Source of the DNA: Delphinapterus leucas
Taxonomy: Eukaryota > Chordata > Mammalia > Artiodactyla > Monodontidae
Assembly (NCBI RefSeq): GCF_002288925.2
Contig: NW_022098023.1
Location: forward strand, 33,769,651 to 33,833,650
DNA length: 64,000 nt
Direction of reading: 5' to 3'
The notes under the pieces are model-generated. The model worked only from the letters and a program-made list of their open reading frames with translations. It made no database searches and was not told the origin of the DNA. A program made the translations under genes and the position numbers. Below, piece after piece: positions 12,701-24,865 of the stretch; position 1 is the stretch's first letter, and each line of letters starts with the position of its first letter.

Positions 12701-13570
12701 CAAACATAAAAGAGATATAACATTATTAAATATAATGTGGTGATTGATAGTCTATACTCAGGCACTGTGCTGTTTGAGTGATTCAAGCCTACTTCAAAAC
12801 GCAGTGGCCTTGTAAACATTCTTGATTCTGCCTTAGGATTCTGTGACCTTCTAATGTTTCGTGAGACACAGATCCATATAATAGAGATGGGGGAAAATCA
12901 TGTCTAAAACCAGTCTCAGTTCATTTTAACTTCATTCATATTTCTCTTAGAAAGAAACATCTAACTGTTTTATAAATAATTGGTTAACTAATTCTCTGTG
13001 TTTTAGCTGCTTTTTGGAAATAAATTGCTTTTTCTTTACTTTATGGTTTGTGTAAGTGCTGAAATTGTGTTACAAGGTTTTCTGAGATATCTTCTTTCTG
13101 GGTTATCTCACTTTTGTTTTTATATTTCTGTTTTTCCTCTCTTATCTTTTACATTTGAATAATCCAACTACATTTTTGGAGTGGGACTTGTTAAAACAAT
13201 GAGTATATTGACAAAGTAAATCCAATATCCATTTTACGTGAAAATATCAAGGTTAAAAATGCTAATCTTACAAAGGTGGTCAAATTGTTTTAAAATGATT
13301 TCCTTTAGCAATCTAAATGTCAGCCTCCTAGAGTTGACAGTTGTAATGTATTTAGTTTCTTTTTGCGCTTTCATTTACCTACCACTGTCAAACCTATGCC
13401 TACATCAAGGGGAAAGGTCAGGTTCTAAAATCGTTTAAAATAAATATATCAAAATGAGCATCAAAATTAGAAAATGTCTTATATCTATGAGTAAATGATA
13501 AGACTATTTTCAATCCTTTAGATTCCTCTTCTAGATAATATATTACCTTAGCAATTAAATAGCTAGATAT
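9791..13570. other. Unassigned AT-rich intron sequence
   Basis: No gene or clear repeat was recognised. A C-run sits near 11284-11297. Interrupted GT/AC-rich text runs over about 12180-12265. The block 11480-11950 is richer in GC and CpG than its flanks and is a candidate conserved noncoding element, not testable from one sequence. Confidence 0.5.
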
Positions 13571-13576
13571 CGCACT

Positions 13577-13621
13577 GCACACACACATACGCACACACGC
13601 GAATGTACACTCACACACACA
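13577..13621. repeat. Interrupted (CA)n microsatellite
   Basis: CA-rich tract with interruptions such as 'tacg', 'cgcgaatgta' and 'tcacac'. The minus-strand frame through it encodes a cysteine/valine-rich low-complexity peptide that is not a gene. Confidence 0.8.
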
Positions 13622-14530
13622 AGTACCCATATATTTCAGCTCTCAAGAAACTCTCATTAACTTACTACTAGTATAAGCTGAACTTATGAAATATATTTAT
13701 TTTTAAAATTATTTTATTTTGGAAAAAATATCGAAATACTTATTTGGCTATCTTTCCCCTAAGGTGTAATTTCACTGTTTCCTCTACATTTGCTATACTG
13801 AGGAATGTAAATGTTGATGATTAAGTTATCTTGACATGAACCATTTTGATGCTTTGAAAAAACTCACCATGAAGCATTTGATGGTATTTTTTATTAATTG
13901 GATAAATGAATTGTGAGATGTGTGATTGCATGATGAGGTACTCATTTAGTTGTTGCTTTTTGCTTTTACTAATCTCTGTCATATTGGATTTATAAATGGA
14001 ATGGAGTGACCTTTGAAACTGTGATGGAAATGAAGAGATAAACACAACTTGAAAGGACAAACCAATTAATATCAATGTGTTAGTTACACATACATGAGGA
14101 ATTTTAATCCTTTGCTCTCTACAGTAAATTTGTGAATCATTTGTAGAGAAAAGGAGCACACTTTTTGATAGTTAAGGATTTTAATCTTACGTTTTCCTAA
14201 ATTTTTTAAATTTTATGTAACATTATTATATAGATAACACACAGATAGCTTGTTTTTTGTGCATGAAATGTTGGCACTACCTTGGAAAGATTGACAAGAT
14301 CCCCTTTTAACAAAAAAGTTAACCATGTACACACAGATATTCAAACATGTACACATATAAGGCACATGTACACATATAACATGATCTAAAATCATATTAT
14401 ATATTTTTAAATAAATATATTGTAATCTTGATTATAGTAAATCTTGAAATAAACCTCTCTTTTGTAAATATAGACTCATAACTGATCCTCTGCCATTGAC
14501 CATAGATTACTTTCTAAAAAAATCCAGATT

Positions 14531-14602
14531 CAGGAATCATAAATAAAGCATTTATTATTTTAACCTCAGGAATCATAAATAAAGCATTTATTATTTTAAC
14601 CT
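14531..14602 (+). repeat. Perfect 36-bp tandem duplication
   Basis: The unit starting 'caggaatcataaataaagca' and ending 'attttaacct' occupies 14531-14566 and is repeated without any mismatch at 14567-14602. Perfect identity points to a recent duplication. Confidence 0.95.
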
Positions 14603-16336
14603 GTTGACCTGTAATTTTAAGAAATATTTTTCAAAATCAATAATATACTTGAGTATGCTTTTAAAATAAAATCTGAATAGCCAATTTATACTTTGTTCTT
14701 ACCTCATGCTTTCTTTCTTTGCCTTCCCCCTTTTTTTATCTAATTGGGCTTATTTTTATAAAAATGAAAAAAACAAGCCAGCTCTGCTGTGGTGTGAATT
14801 TTAGAACACTTGTACATTCTATTCCCTTTAATAGCTTAATTATAGAATATAATCAATTTAATATACAGGTTTTGAAATATCGTCATTGATGCACAACAAG
14901 GAAAAAAGTAATACACGCTTGACATTTTAAAACACCAGCATTGAAAGACTTTCACTTCTAATTGATTTTTAAAAGAGTTCCCTGGAAAAGTGAGCTCAGA
15001 AATGTTTATAACAGCTTTGGCAACCTTCCAAAATGTTTATCACAAAGAGTAACTCAGCAGTTTCTAAGTTCTCCCATCAACTGAGAAAGATGTGTCCTGT
15101 AATTGGCTTAATCTATGCTGATATTAAACCCCTCACAGAGACATCATGTTTTTTTGAAGACATAAATTCTCAAAATGGTTAGTTCAAAATAAGAAGCGTT
15201 TTACTTTTGCAAATTGGAGAGAAATTGTTAAGAAGTAAGTTATGGATGAGCAAAGGATATGTACCTTTTACATTTCGATGAAAATATGCATTTTCTTCTC
15301 CCTCACTTTTAAAAAATCTGTTGACCTTCAAAAGTTTGGTAAAATTGACAAAAAGGTGATTTTTTTTAGGCATGTTAATATCATATCGCTCCTTATGGTT
15401 GATTGTAGGTGTGAAAAACTTCCTCTGACAGCCAAAAAAATTAATGGACATGATATCCATTCTATTTTAACAAGCAAGCAGACCGAAATACAGTAATATT
15501 GACCTCAAGCAATTACGTTAAAAGGCTACTGCTAAGTATTTCAGGAAAAATGATTCCATTGACTAGTTGTTTGTCAGTTCCTGTATGTTTTTTTATTGAT
15601 TGCTTTTGGATATATGGCCCCATGATTGAAAATGTTGCTGGTAATATCTTCTCTTTATAGTACCAAACCTACTTGCTGTGATTGATGAGATAAATTTACA
15701 CAGAAGTGCATATACAATTTTATGTAGATCACTACTTTCTAATAATATTAATTTTGTAGTGAGGTGTTTTTTTGAAATTAAGTCAGGGTAGTAGGCAACT
15801 TCATAACAATTTTATTCTTCCAGGTCTTTCCTTATTGTGTATTATTTTCTCATTTGTGATTCAGAGCAATAATGTGATATTTCAAAGTATGATCAGCCAG
15901 AATGAGTCATCTATTTGTAAAAATTTCTGTTTAAGATGAAGACTGTACAACATCTACTCATTCTCATAGGAATCTGGAGAGATCTGTGGTTTGAAATTTC
16001 TGTATCATAAACTCATGTGGTGCAGGCAGTATTACATTTAGTCAATAACCAGGAATTCTGATTAGTTGGATATAAGTCACTAATGTTGAGAAATAAATGT
16101 AACAAAAACAATGAATAGAAAAGAAACAAATTGATAGAAACAGGTAAGGAAGTCATTCAGTAGACAATCGTACCTAATTTGTCAAAACAATGCATCGCCT
16201 AATACAAGTTGCGTCTGAGAAATAGATTTGCATGACAATGTCCCTCAATACAAAAATCACATCTATTTTTCTCTAAATTTGGACTATAAAGCCGTATTAA
16301 AAACAAATATTTAAATGTCACATACCCTCGAATCAC
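14603..16336. other. Unassigned AT-rich intron sequence
   Basis: No gene or repeat family was recognised. Overlapping open frames of 93 codons (minus) and 84 codons (plus) at 15179-15496 lack recognisable domains and are taken as chance. Confidence 0.55.
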
Positions 16337-16361
16337 ATATATATATATATATGCACAAATT

Positions 16362-16393
<32 letters not shown>

Positions 16394-16394
16394 C
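16337..16394. repeat. Two (TA)n runs
   Basis: An AT-alternating run at about 16337-16352 and a longer one at about 16364-16394 are separated by 'gcacaaatttac'. Confidence 0.9.
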
Positions 16395-16437
16395 TTGCTT
16401 TTACACTATTCAGAACTCAAGGCACTATTCTTTCCTA

Positions 16438-16802
16438 GTTTATTTATTTATTTTTGGCTGTGTTGGGTCTTTGTTGCTGTGTGCGGGCTTTCTCTAGTTG
16501 TGGTGAGCCGGGGCTACTCTTCATTGCTGTGCGCGGGCTTCTCATTGCAGTGGCTTCTCTTGTTGCAGAGCACGGGCTCTAAGCACGCAGGCTCTAGGTG
16601 TAGTCATGGCATGCGTGCTCAGTAGTTGTGGCTTGCAGGCTCTAGAGCGCAGGCTCAGTAGTTGTGGCATGCAGGTTCAGTAGTTGTGGCACACAGGCTC
16701 ATTTGCTCCGCGGCATGTGGGATCTTCCTGGACCAGGGCTCAAACCCACGTCCCCTGCATTGGCAGGTGGATTCTTAGCCACTGCACCACTAGGGAAGTC
16801 CC
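16438..16802 (-). mobile_element. CHR-type tRNA-derived SINE, long variant with internal repeats
   Basis: Read on the minus strand, the head is 'cttccctagtggtgcagtgg' (tRNA box A region), followed by a box B-like segment, then a body with 'gatcccacatgccgcggagc'. The body includes about three 'cagtagttgtggc'-type units in tandem, and it ends in an AT-rich tail (TTTATTTATTTATTTTT on the + strand). A 9-bp target-site duplication, TCTTTCCTA, lies at 16429-16437 and 16803-16811. It is antisense to DACH1. Such SINEs are cetartiodactyl-specific, and this body form is typical of whales and dolphins. Confidence 0.9.
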
Positions 16803-17080
16803 TCTTTCCTAATTTAGATGAAAACAAAACAAAACAAATACCCCTCATGTGATGTAGTTCGACATCGTTTTTGTTTCCTTATAGCCACAGATAGTTTCCT
16901 AGTATAGTCATATACTCATATTTTACCTCAAATTCTAATGTGTACCTAATCTTCATGCCTACAGGTTTCCAGTGATATGCCGATTTCCTTTTCTATCAGT
17001 CCTCACACTGCACCAAACTGTGTTACTACTCTGTAATATTTACTGCTGCCTCCCCAAAAGGAGTAATTGGCAGGGGTGGA

Positions 17081-17166
17081 GGCATAGAGAGAGAGCAAGA
17101 GTTAGAGACAATGAGAGAGAGAGAGAGAGAGGTGGGGAGAGAGGGAAAAGAGAGAGAGAGAGAGAA
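17081..17166. repeat. (GA)n purine-rich microsatellite
   Basis: Imperfect GAGA repeats with short interruptions. An open frame through it encodes an Arg/Glu-alternating peptide, a microsatellite artefact. Confidence 0.9.
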
Positions 17167-17209
17167 TGAGAACATTTAAGTGAAAACTGAGAGGCAACAC
17201 AACTTTGTG

Positions 17210-17440
17210 TTTAGTGTTGAGAGCACAAAATATGGTGCCTAACTGCCTGGGTGGAAAGTGTGGCTCTGTTCTTTACTGTTCTTCTTATGACATTTTTGGC
17301 ATCTTTGCACTTTTGTGTCTCAGTTTCCTCATCTGTATGATAGGTATAATAATTATAAATATTTCATAGGGCCCTTGGGGATTATTTGTGTTAAATTACT
17401 TCTCAGAACGCGATGGGACACATTGTAAGCATTATACTAA
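17210..17440 (+). repeat. MIR SINE
   Basis: A fairly complete MIR order is visible: 'ttgagagcacaaaatatgg', 'tgcctgggtgg', then the core 'tgtctcagtttcctcatctg', then 'ataggtataataattataaa', and the tail 'ggattatttgtgttaaa'. It is in the sense orientation. Confidence 0.75.
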
Positions 17441-17821
17441 AGTTTATTAAATAGAAAATAAAAATAACATAATAAAGTGCATGCACACACATACACACTC
17501 ACAAATATCTTCTGAAATGTTGGGAGTTTCTAGTATTCCCAATGTCTCAGCATTATTTGAAGCCCTATTTCCTCCTCTACATGCCTCAGCATTCCATACT
17601 TATCCAGGATCTGCACTATTTGATCCTGATTGAATATATCCAAAGGGTGTTTTATTGACTATTTGCTGCATTCTGAGCCTAGTGTAGTGTTCAGGAAATA
17701 TGCTACCAGGTTTAGATTGCATTGCTTCACCTGTAAAAAGCACACATATATAGGAAGAATGAGGTTGTCGGTTGTTTCATTGGCACATTTTGTTTTTAGA
17801 AATCAATAATCTGCTTGTAAA

Positions 17822-18041
17822 GTGTTTTTTTTTTTTTTTTTTTTTTTTTGTTTTGCGGGGCTCTCACTGTTTTGGCCTTTCCCGTTGCGGGGCACAGGCT
17901 CCGGACGCGCAGGCTCAGCGGCCATGGCTCACGGGCCCAGCCGCTCCGCGGCATGTGGGATCTTCCCGGACCAGGGCACGAACCCGTGTCCCCTGCATCG
18001 GCAGGCGGACTCTCAACCACTGCGCCACCAGGGAAGCCCCA
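17822..18041 (-). mobile_element. CHR-type tRNA-derived SINE
   Basis: On the minus strand it starts 'ggggcttccctggtggcgca' (tRNA box A). The box B-like 'gggttcgtgccc' follows, then the 'catgccgcggagcggctggg' body, a CpG-rich tail-proximal part, and about 24 A residues (T run at 17826-17849). A perfect 9-bp target-site duplication GCTTGTAAA sits at 17813-17821 and 18042-18050. Many CpGs survive and the poly-A is long, so the insertion is fairly young. It is antisense to DACH1. Confidence 0.95.
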
Positions 18042-18050
18042 GCTTGTAAA

Positions 18051-19639
18051 CTTTTAATTGAAAAGTTTTGTCTAATTTTATGTTATCAGACAAAATATGT
18101 ACTCCAACTCTAAAAACAGACATTACTTTATTCAGTGCACATAAGACTTCCTTTAATTATCCCTTAATAAGCTTGGTTTAACTGGGATTTACGGAAGAAC
18201 AGTGGTCATTAACATTAGCCAGATTAAGACTGTGTTAATTACTATTGATAGATAAAATAACGTGCTAAAGTGCTTTAAATTATTCCTATACTTATGAATT
18301 GGAAGTAAGTTTCAAGCTTTTAAAGGCAAGTTATATTTTATTTATACTTTAAATTGAATATTGACTTTTATACAGATATGTAGACATAACAACACATGAT
18401 TTCATGGTTTAAATTTACAGCTTCTTTATGTTTACCATGAATAAGGGATAATCTTAAAATATATCATTCTGGATAATTTCCTAAGATATAGAAATGTTCA
18501 CATTTACTTTTATGATTCATGTTATATGATTTTAGTTAGAAACAAATACATATCTTAATTATAATTAACTTCAAAACACTTAGTTACTTCCTTTTTAGCA
18601 ATTGATAGATGCAAATGTTTTCTTCTATCTTGAAAAGAATTTTTAGAATTGTGGCATTTTATATTAATGTTGTACTTTCTTGTTTATTGCTCCCCTATGT
18701 GTCTATTTTCAGTATCATATTTGGGGTTAATAATACCTGAAATTTAGCTAGTTTTTTTCCCCTCCATGTATCAGTTCTTAGAGTTTCCGAAATGAAACTT
18801 TGGCTTAGAGTGGGAAGACATGTTATAATGTAACTTTTTTGGAGATAAACTTCTGTTATGATGGCGTGGTCCTCAGGAATTTGCCCAGGCTTTTGAATGA
18901 TGACTGTCACTTCACCAATATCAGTTATTTTCCTAAAATGAAGATTGTTAAGTCCCATTGTTTTTTACCTAAGGCTGCCTTTTGGATCTAACCTATAAAG
19001 CCTAGAGTTTCTTTGCCCCAGTCTGGAAAATGATGTAGAATATTAGATGTGTAGGGATTTTGAGTTTACCTTATGTAATCGACATGAATAATATGTAATA
19101 ATACTGGAAACTATCAATTTTGGAAGCAGCATTTCACATTCAATTTTGTGAATAAAGAAGCCTAAGTTAAAAAAAAAAACAACACATTATATCAAGTGAA
19201 GTATTTCTCAGGATTCCAGAAATAGTTTCTGTCACTCATCCCCACTTCCATTTTCTTGGAACTGCTCTTGTAATATATATATACACATATATGTATCCAT
19301 ATCCATGTATATATTTAATTTTATTCAAAGCAGGTCAACAACCCATGAACTCTAGATTGCTAAGACCAAAGCAATTCTCCTGGTTTTCATCATACAGAAA
19401 ATTATGCAATCCACGAATTAAATTTTATAGATAGTGTTAACATCATATCCTTTGCCCTGCATGATTTAGAGTACCCTCATCCATTTAAAGATCCATACCA
19501 AGAATTTTAGTATTCGTCCCAGGCAAAATGTATTGTAAAGTAATACAATTTCATGCCTCAGCATGGACTCTGACTTTGGTCAGTCTTCCCCAAATTTAGT
19601 AAATAGCAACCTTTCAAAAAATTGTTAAGCCACGTGCTC
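18051..19639. other. Unassigned AT-rich intron sequence
   Basis: No gene or clear repeat was recognised except a short TA/CA-rich patch at about 19275-19315. The last 200 bases may belong to the following L2 copy. Confidence 0.5.
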
Positions 19640-20462
19640 AATCTAGAAAATTTGGAATCAGCCTTGACATGGCTCCCTGCCTCTGTCTTGCAAATACTTT
19701 CTTATGTAGTACACCGCCATATGGGTTTATTCTTCCTCCAGACCATACCTAGGATTCATTTTCCTCTCCACACTGCCTCCACTGTCTATGTGGCAACCCA
19801 CACTAGTCCCCCGCAGTGTGGCCCCTGCAATAACCCCTAATTCAGCCTTCCCACTTGCACTCTTTATCTTTTATCATCCTCTCTTGTTATAACAGCTCCT
19901 GTGATGACTGTAAATCATAAATTGATTCATGAGATTTGCCTTTTAAAAAGCCTTCATTGGCTTTTCATTGTACTTAGAGTAAAACTCAACTTTCTTCACA
20001 TGGCCAAAAAGACCCTGCATAATAAAGAATGTATTTCATTTCTCCTCCCCAAACCCTTCTGGGTTATTCTTCCCCTTCCACCTTCTCTCCATACTGGCCT
20101 TTCTTCAATTCTGTAAACATACACACCTTCCTTCCCCAGTATTCTTAATTCTGACCAGTAGGCCAGAATTCTTTTTGTTCTTGACTTCCTAGCTCCTATT
20201 CATTTTCCAGTTCCTGCTTTAATGTCTTCCCTGAATGATAAATTTAAGTTAGTTCTCCAACTCTGCCCTTAACCCATTCCATTCCATATCACCTTGTTCT
20301 TTCTGTGGCACTTTGAAAAGTTCATAATGATATCTTTATTTGCAAGTCTGTTTGCTTCATGCCCATCCTGATACACGAGCATCCCAGCTTGACAAGGGCA
20401 GAACTGGCTTGGCTGCACTGACTGGCATGTGCTGTTAGTATATGGTTGTTCAATAAATTTTC
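19640..20462 (+). mobile_element. L2 LINE 3' fragment
   Basis: This pyrimidine-rich text has the layout of an ancient L2 3' end: 'aaaagccttcattggctttt', 'catggccaaaaagaccctgc', then 'atatcaccttgttc', and a terminal 'gttgttcaataaatttt'. It is old and not coding. Small open frames across it have no meaning. Confidence 0.65.
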
Positions 20463-20929
20463 CAAGGGGAAAATGGTGGGATGTTGGAACTAAAAGAATA
20501 CTTGAGCTAGCTTTGATATATACAACCTCTGAGTTTGGGCAGCTGGGAGTAGTGAGCTGGAGCTGGCCCACCAGAGTCAATTGTCAAATTGTCAAAAATT
20601 CTGTAAGCTTATTGTTAAAAAAAAGTCACTATTAAAATTTAAATTATATAAATTTAGAAGTAAATAAAAACAGTGGTAATAAATACTCAAGACTTAAAAA
20701 AACCCCAAAAAACAAAAAACAAACCTCCTGAATGAATGTTTAATGAATGAGTGCTCAGTTAGGTCAGAATACCTTTGTACACATATCTTTGTTACTGCTA
20801 GCTTTCTCTTTACTCAAGGAATTCCTCTACATTTTTACCAGTTAGAATATTTCCTCCATTTTAGAGATAGGTTCAAGCTGCATTTTGTTCAGTGTCAGCA
20901 TTCCAGGGTTTTATTATGGAAAGTTTTGA

Positions 20930-21120
20930 TTCTCATTTTCACATCTTCATTTTCATTTAATCTGAGACATAAAATGTTAATATTGTTGGCATTTCCATTT
21001 TACAGATGAGTAAATTGAATCTCAGAGGAGATCATTTCTTGCCTGACATTTTGTGACTTTTAAGGTGGCGTTACTGGAGGTAGGGTCCGCTGTTTGGACT
21101 TCTACTTTAGTGTTCATTCC
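20930..21120 (-). repeat. MIR SINE fragment
   Basis: 'ccattttacagatgagtaaa', then 'tctcagaggagatcatttcttgcc', is the reverse complement of the MIR core. The downstream part is degenerate. Confidence 0.6.
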
Positions 21121-21689
21121 AGGTTATTAAAATAGGGAAAAGAAAGTTCATTCTTTTTTAAAAATATTAAATTAGAAATCCAGAAACTTGCTCTCCAGTT
21201 TAGTTTTTCCATTACCTAGCTCAGGTGGCTTTGAAGACATAATGTTACCTTTCTTTATCTTACTTTACTAAGTTTGGTTAATTGCAGGGCTCAGAATGAA
21301 AAGCTTTCAATTTATACAATTCTCTGATTACATAATGTAATATAACATAAGTAAACAGTATCTTTAAGTCACTGAAATCAACCTCCATGCTATGGAGAGG
21401 GGAGGTGAGATAGTACTATAGCAATTTAGGAGCAAAATATATTAAAGCATTAAAATTTTTGTGGATATAATTCAACAATTATGGAGAATTTGAAAATAAA
21501 ATTTAAGTGGATATCCTACCAACTCTATTATTTATCACTATTCATTTTTTTACCCTTGTCCAACAAATTGTCCTAAAAATATAAAAACAAAAAATCATTT
21601 GTGATTCTGTGTCCTTTTTAATAACTATCTTTTAATTCATCCTCCTACAGTTGTCCCTCAAATAATATGTATTCGCTACACCTGAGCTA

Positions 21690-21810
21690 TTTTACACGAT
21701 ATGTTTCTTGGATTATACTATAAACTCTTTGTGGCAGGGACCTTGTCTTTTTATATGCTCTATAAAGCACCGTGCATACCTAGGGAATTTTATGAGTAAT
21801 AATAAAAAAG
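21690..21810 (+). mobile_element. L2 LINE 3' terminal fragment
   Basis: 'ctataaactctttgtggcag' followed by 'ggaccttgtctttttatatgc' and 'agcaccgtgcatacctaggg' matches the conserved L2 3' end wording. The tail is degenerate. Confidence 0.5.
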
Positions 21811-24729
21811 GAGGGAAAAAAGCTTTCATCAGCAGTGTTTTATTTTGCATGTGAATTTAGGGATGAATTCATACTATTATCCATATTTCTGGAGAAACAC
21901 CTCCTTATATTACAAAAATGGACTATGAAGAAAGCATGTAATATTAAATCTGAAAATTTACATTGCTGGTATAGGAAAAATAAATGAAGCAATACAATTT
22001 GCTGTTTCCCGTCCATTATAAAAATATTGCCAAGTCTGGCATGTGGTTCATAAAATCAAACATTTTCTCACACAGATGTGCATACTGCAGGTATAAGAAA
22101 CCACCTGTTTGCCAGAACAGGAGTTTCAAAAAAGATAAACACCAGAATTTTATATGGGTCCCTGTTGAAGGTCTATTCTACTATTAATACTAAAACCTTA
22201 ACTCTTGTTCTTCAAACAGGTGTTTTACATGTGAATTGAAGGCTGAATAAACCCATGGATGATTCACTAATAAACACCATCGGTTTTTCTATTCAGTATA
22301 CAGGATGATATTGAATACAACTGTCAAAGATAATTTCACAACCAATCCAGTTTTAAATGCCCAAATTACAACAAACCACAAATTCCTGTTTACTCAATAT
22401 GCTCTTCTTTCCCTCCTTTATCTTAGTTGCAAAATTCTCATGAACTTGACAGTGTTCTCCCTTGGTGAAGAGAACGTCTGAAATATGCCATAAATCATAG
22501 TGAGCTACTAGAGAAATTCAAATTGCTGTAAGCACAAGTGCCAAGGGACTGCTTATGTACTGCCTGAGCCATAATGCAACGTTCACAACGAGATCATTGC
22601 ATCATAATCTCATTCTCACTGTGATTTGCGTTGTGCGTAGGGGGCTCAAATGTCAGAGAGAGAGAGAGACGAGAGTGAGTGTCAGGTTAGATTTCTCTCC
22701 TATTTTACGTTAAACAAATGATCAGAAAAACACATTAACCTGGATCAAATATTTCAGAAATTAAAACTTCTCCAAAATTTCCTCTGTATAGGACATTTCT
22801 TGATACGTTTCATGCAGATAGGTTTAGCATCAGAATTTCTAGGGACAGTTGAGACACCTTTTAATATATTTTTGCTTCTTGTTGATGAAGCGTTATCAAA
22901 TAAGCAGTGTATTCATACCATAAACATCCAGCTTAATGAAGGTGTCTGTCAAACAAACAAAACCCAAGAATATTTCTAATAATGTAAAATTATCCATATT
23001 TGAAAAAATCTTGAAAAATTGCAGTTATGTCCAAACTACATGTCTTTGTGTTATTATAATAGATTGACTTTTCACCAGTGCATATGCGTGCAGAAATACA
23101 TATGTACATGTATGTTTCTGTTACTGACATGGATGGTCTCTATTTAAGATTCATGTTTGGGAACTAATAGATGCTTTTTAGTTTGTTCCTATATACAATT
23201 GTATTCAATGACTAAAAATAAAAAAATGGAAATAATTTTTGCCACATCTTTACTTTCTGGATGAAGGGATAAAAGAATGGCCTTGAGCTAAATAGTCAAT
23301 GATATGTGACTGTCATCACTTTCATAGTCAAGAGAGTAGAATGCTAATGTAAAACATAACTTAGAATATAATTTTTATAAGCCCCTATGAAGCATACAAA
23401 TATCCCCACTTTGTTGATTACTTCTCATTTAATATTTGAACAGATAGGTATTATCATGTATTTCTACTTAGTGGTTAAAAAGGTTTACAGAATCCTAAAT
23501 ATTATGCAGTCCAAACTCCATCTTTTCAACGTGGAAATTCTAGGAAGGCAATCATATCAACTGCAAATTAGAACACTTTTTTTCCCTTCTCTCAGGATAG
23601 TTTTGCTACTTATTTTATATTTTGGTAGCTCATCTGAGTGAACTGCCCAATCTTTGAAAACAAGTTGAATATTAGTTTCTTGCTTTTGGATTTATGGAGT
23701 ATGTGTCTCTTATTTCTCTCTCATGCATGCTGTTCTCTGGGGGTATCTTGAAGTATATTTATCAAGACGAAAATGTTTCCTTCTTTTACTAACTTAATAT
23801 TGAAAAAGGATTTTTAATTATGTATTTTTTTGTATCTATTAAGATAAAAAGTCAATTTCTGAAGACCTCAGCTTACTAGTTGTGTTTACTAGCTAATATT
23901 ACATACAAGTATTTCAGTCTTCAATCTAGACTAAAGGAACATTGTTCCTTATTTATTTCTAATTTTTAGTCTCCATAGTTCTCATCTAAGGACTGGACAC
24001 ATAATAATCTACTTCATATTTATTATCATATTTACCAGTGTCTTAGAATAAAATTTATTATAGTACTGTTGCTTAACACCTCTGTTATAAAATGTTTTTT
24101 TGTTTTAAAGAAAGGGTTATTACTTTTCTCCTTTCAGGTTTAAAATAAAGCAAAAGAGAACAAGAAACTCAATTTTTACATCTTTTGTCCAAATTTGCAT
24201 GTGGATTAGATCTCCTTTCATATCTTCCTCAATTACACAATGTCTTCTTAAAGGAAGATACAGTTATAGACCCAAACCTTTGTACCTTTATATCCCCAAA
24301 CTAGGCCCTTACATTCCATGGTATGTATGCAGTAAATTCCCTATGGACCATGCACCTAAAGGCTCCTGTTTTCCCAATGGCACGGATCAATAAATAATTA
24401 TTATAAAAATATAATAGAATGAATTTGGCATACTCAAGCCAATGTATTTTCCTTTTGAAGTACACTATGTTTTAGTTCTCACTGATTTTAGAATAATTTA
24501 GTTTTAAGTTAAATTAAGGGAACAAATATACCATATTCCTCATTTGGAATATCATTCACTCTTGAACTAATCTGAGACATTTAAAAAATGGATATTTTAA
24601 TTGATCTATTTATATTTGAAGGCTTGAGAATAAAGTTAAATTTCAAGAATGTTCCAGTAGCCATATGGTAATAAATGCCATCTACAAGTATAACTTGGAG
24701 TGAAAGTGTCATCTAGGATGCATTACAGT
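21811..24729. other. Unassigned intron sequence
   Basis: No gene or firm repeat was recognised. A short GA run lies at about 22655-22670. The segment 22430-22640 has more CpG than its flanks and includes ATTGCATCA at 22596-22604. It is mentioned as a weak regulatory candidate. Confidence 0.45.
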
Positions 24730-24865
24730 CTATAAAATCAGAAGTTCTGAAATTGCACCCTAGTTCTGTTGCATATTACCTTCTTAGCTAAGTCCACATA
24801 TTCTTTTTTTTTTTTTTTTTTTTGTAAAATGGACATAGAATGCTTATCTATCTTAGGAAAACTCA
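24730..24865 (+). repeat. MIR SINE with expanded poly-T
   Basis: 'ctagttctgttgcatattac' and 'cttagctaagtcca', followed by 'tttgtaaaatggacatagaa', keep the MIR order. A run of 20 T at 24804-24823 sits where the MIR core has its cytosine/thymine-rich stretch, suggesting homopolymer expansion. Confidence 0.55.

Noticed and set aside
15179..15496. Overlapping open frames on both strands
   Set aside because: No recognisable domain or repeat-encoded protein; AT-rich chance frames.
16972..17169. Arg/Glu-rich open frame
   Set aside because: Encoded by the (GA)n microsatellite.
17796..18041. tRNA gene in the SINE heads
   Set aside because: Box A- and box B-like motifs are present, but they are the tRNA-derived head of the SINE, with no intact cloverleaf expected.
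17772..18113. Several overlapping open frames at 17.8 kb, also at 34.6 and 37.7 kb
   Set aside because: All are translations of the CHR SINE in different frames, recognisable because near-identical peptides recur at each copy.
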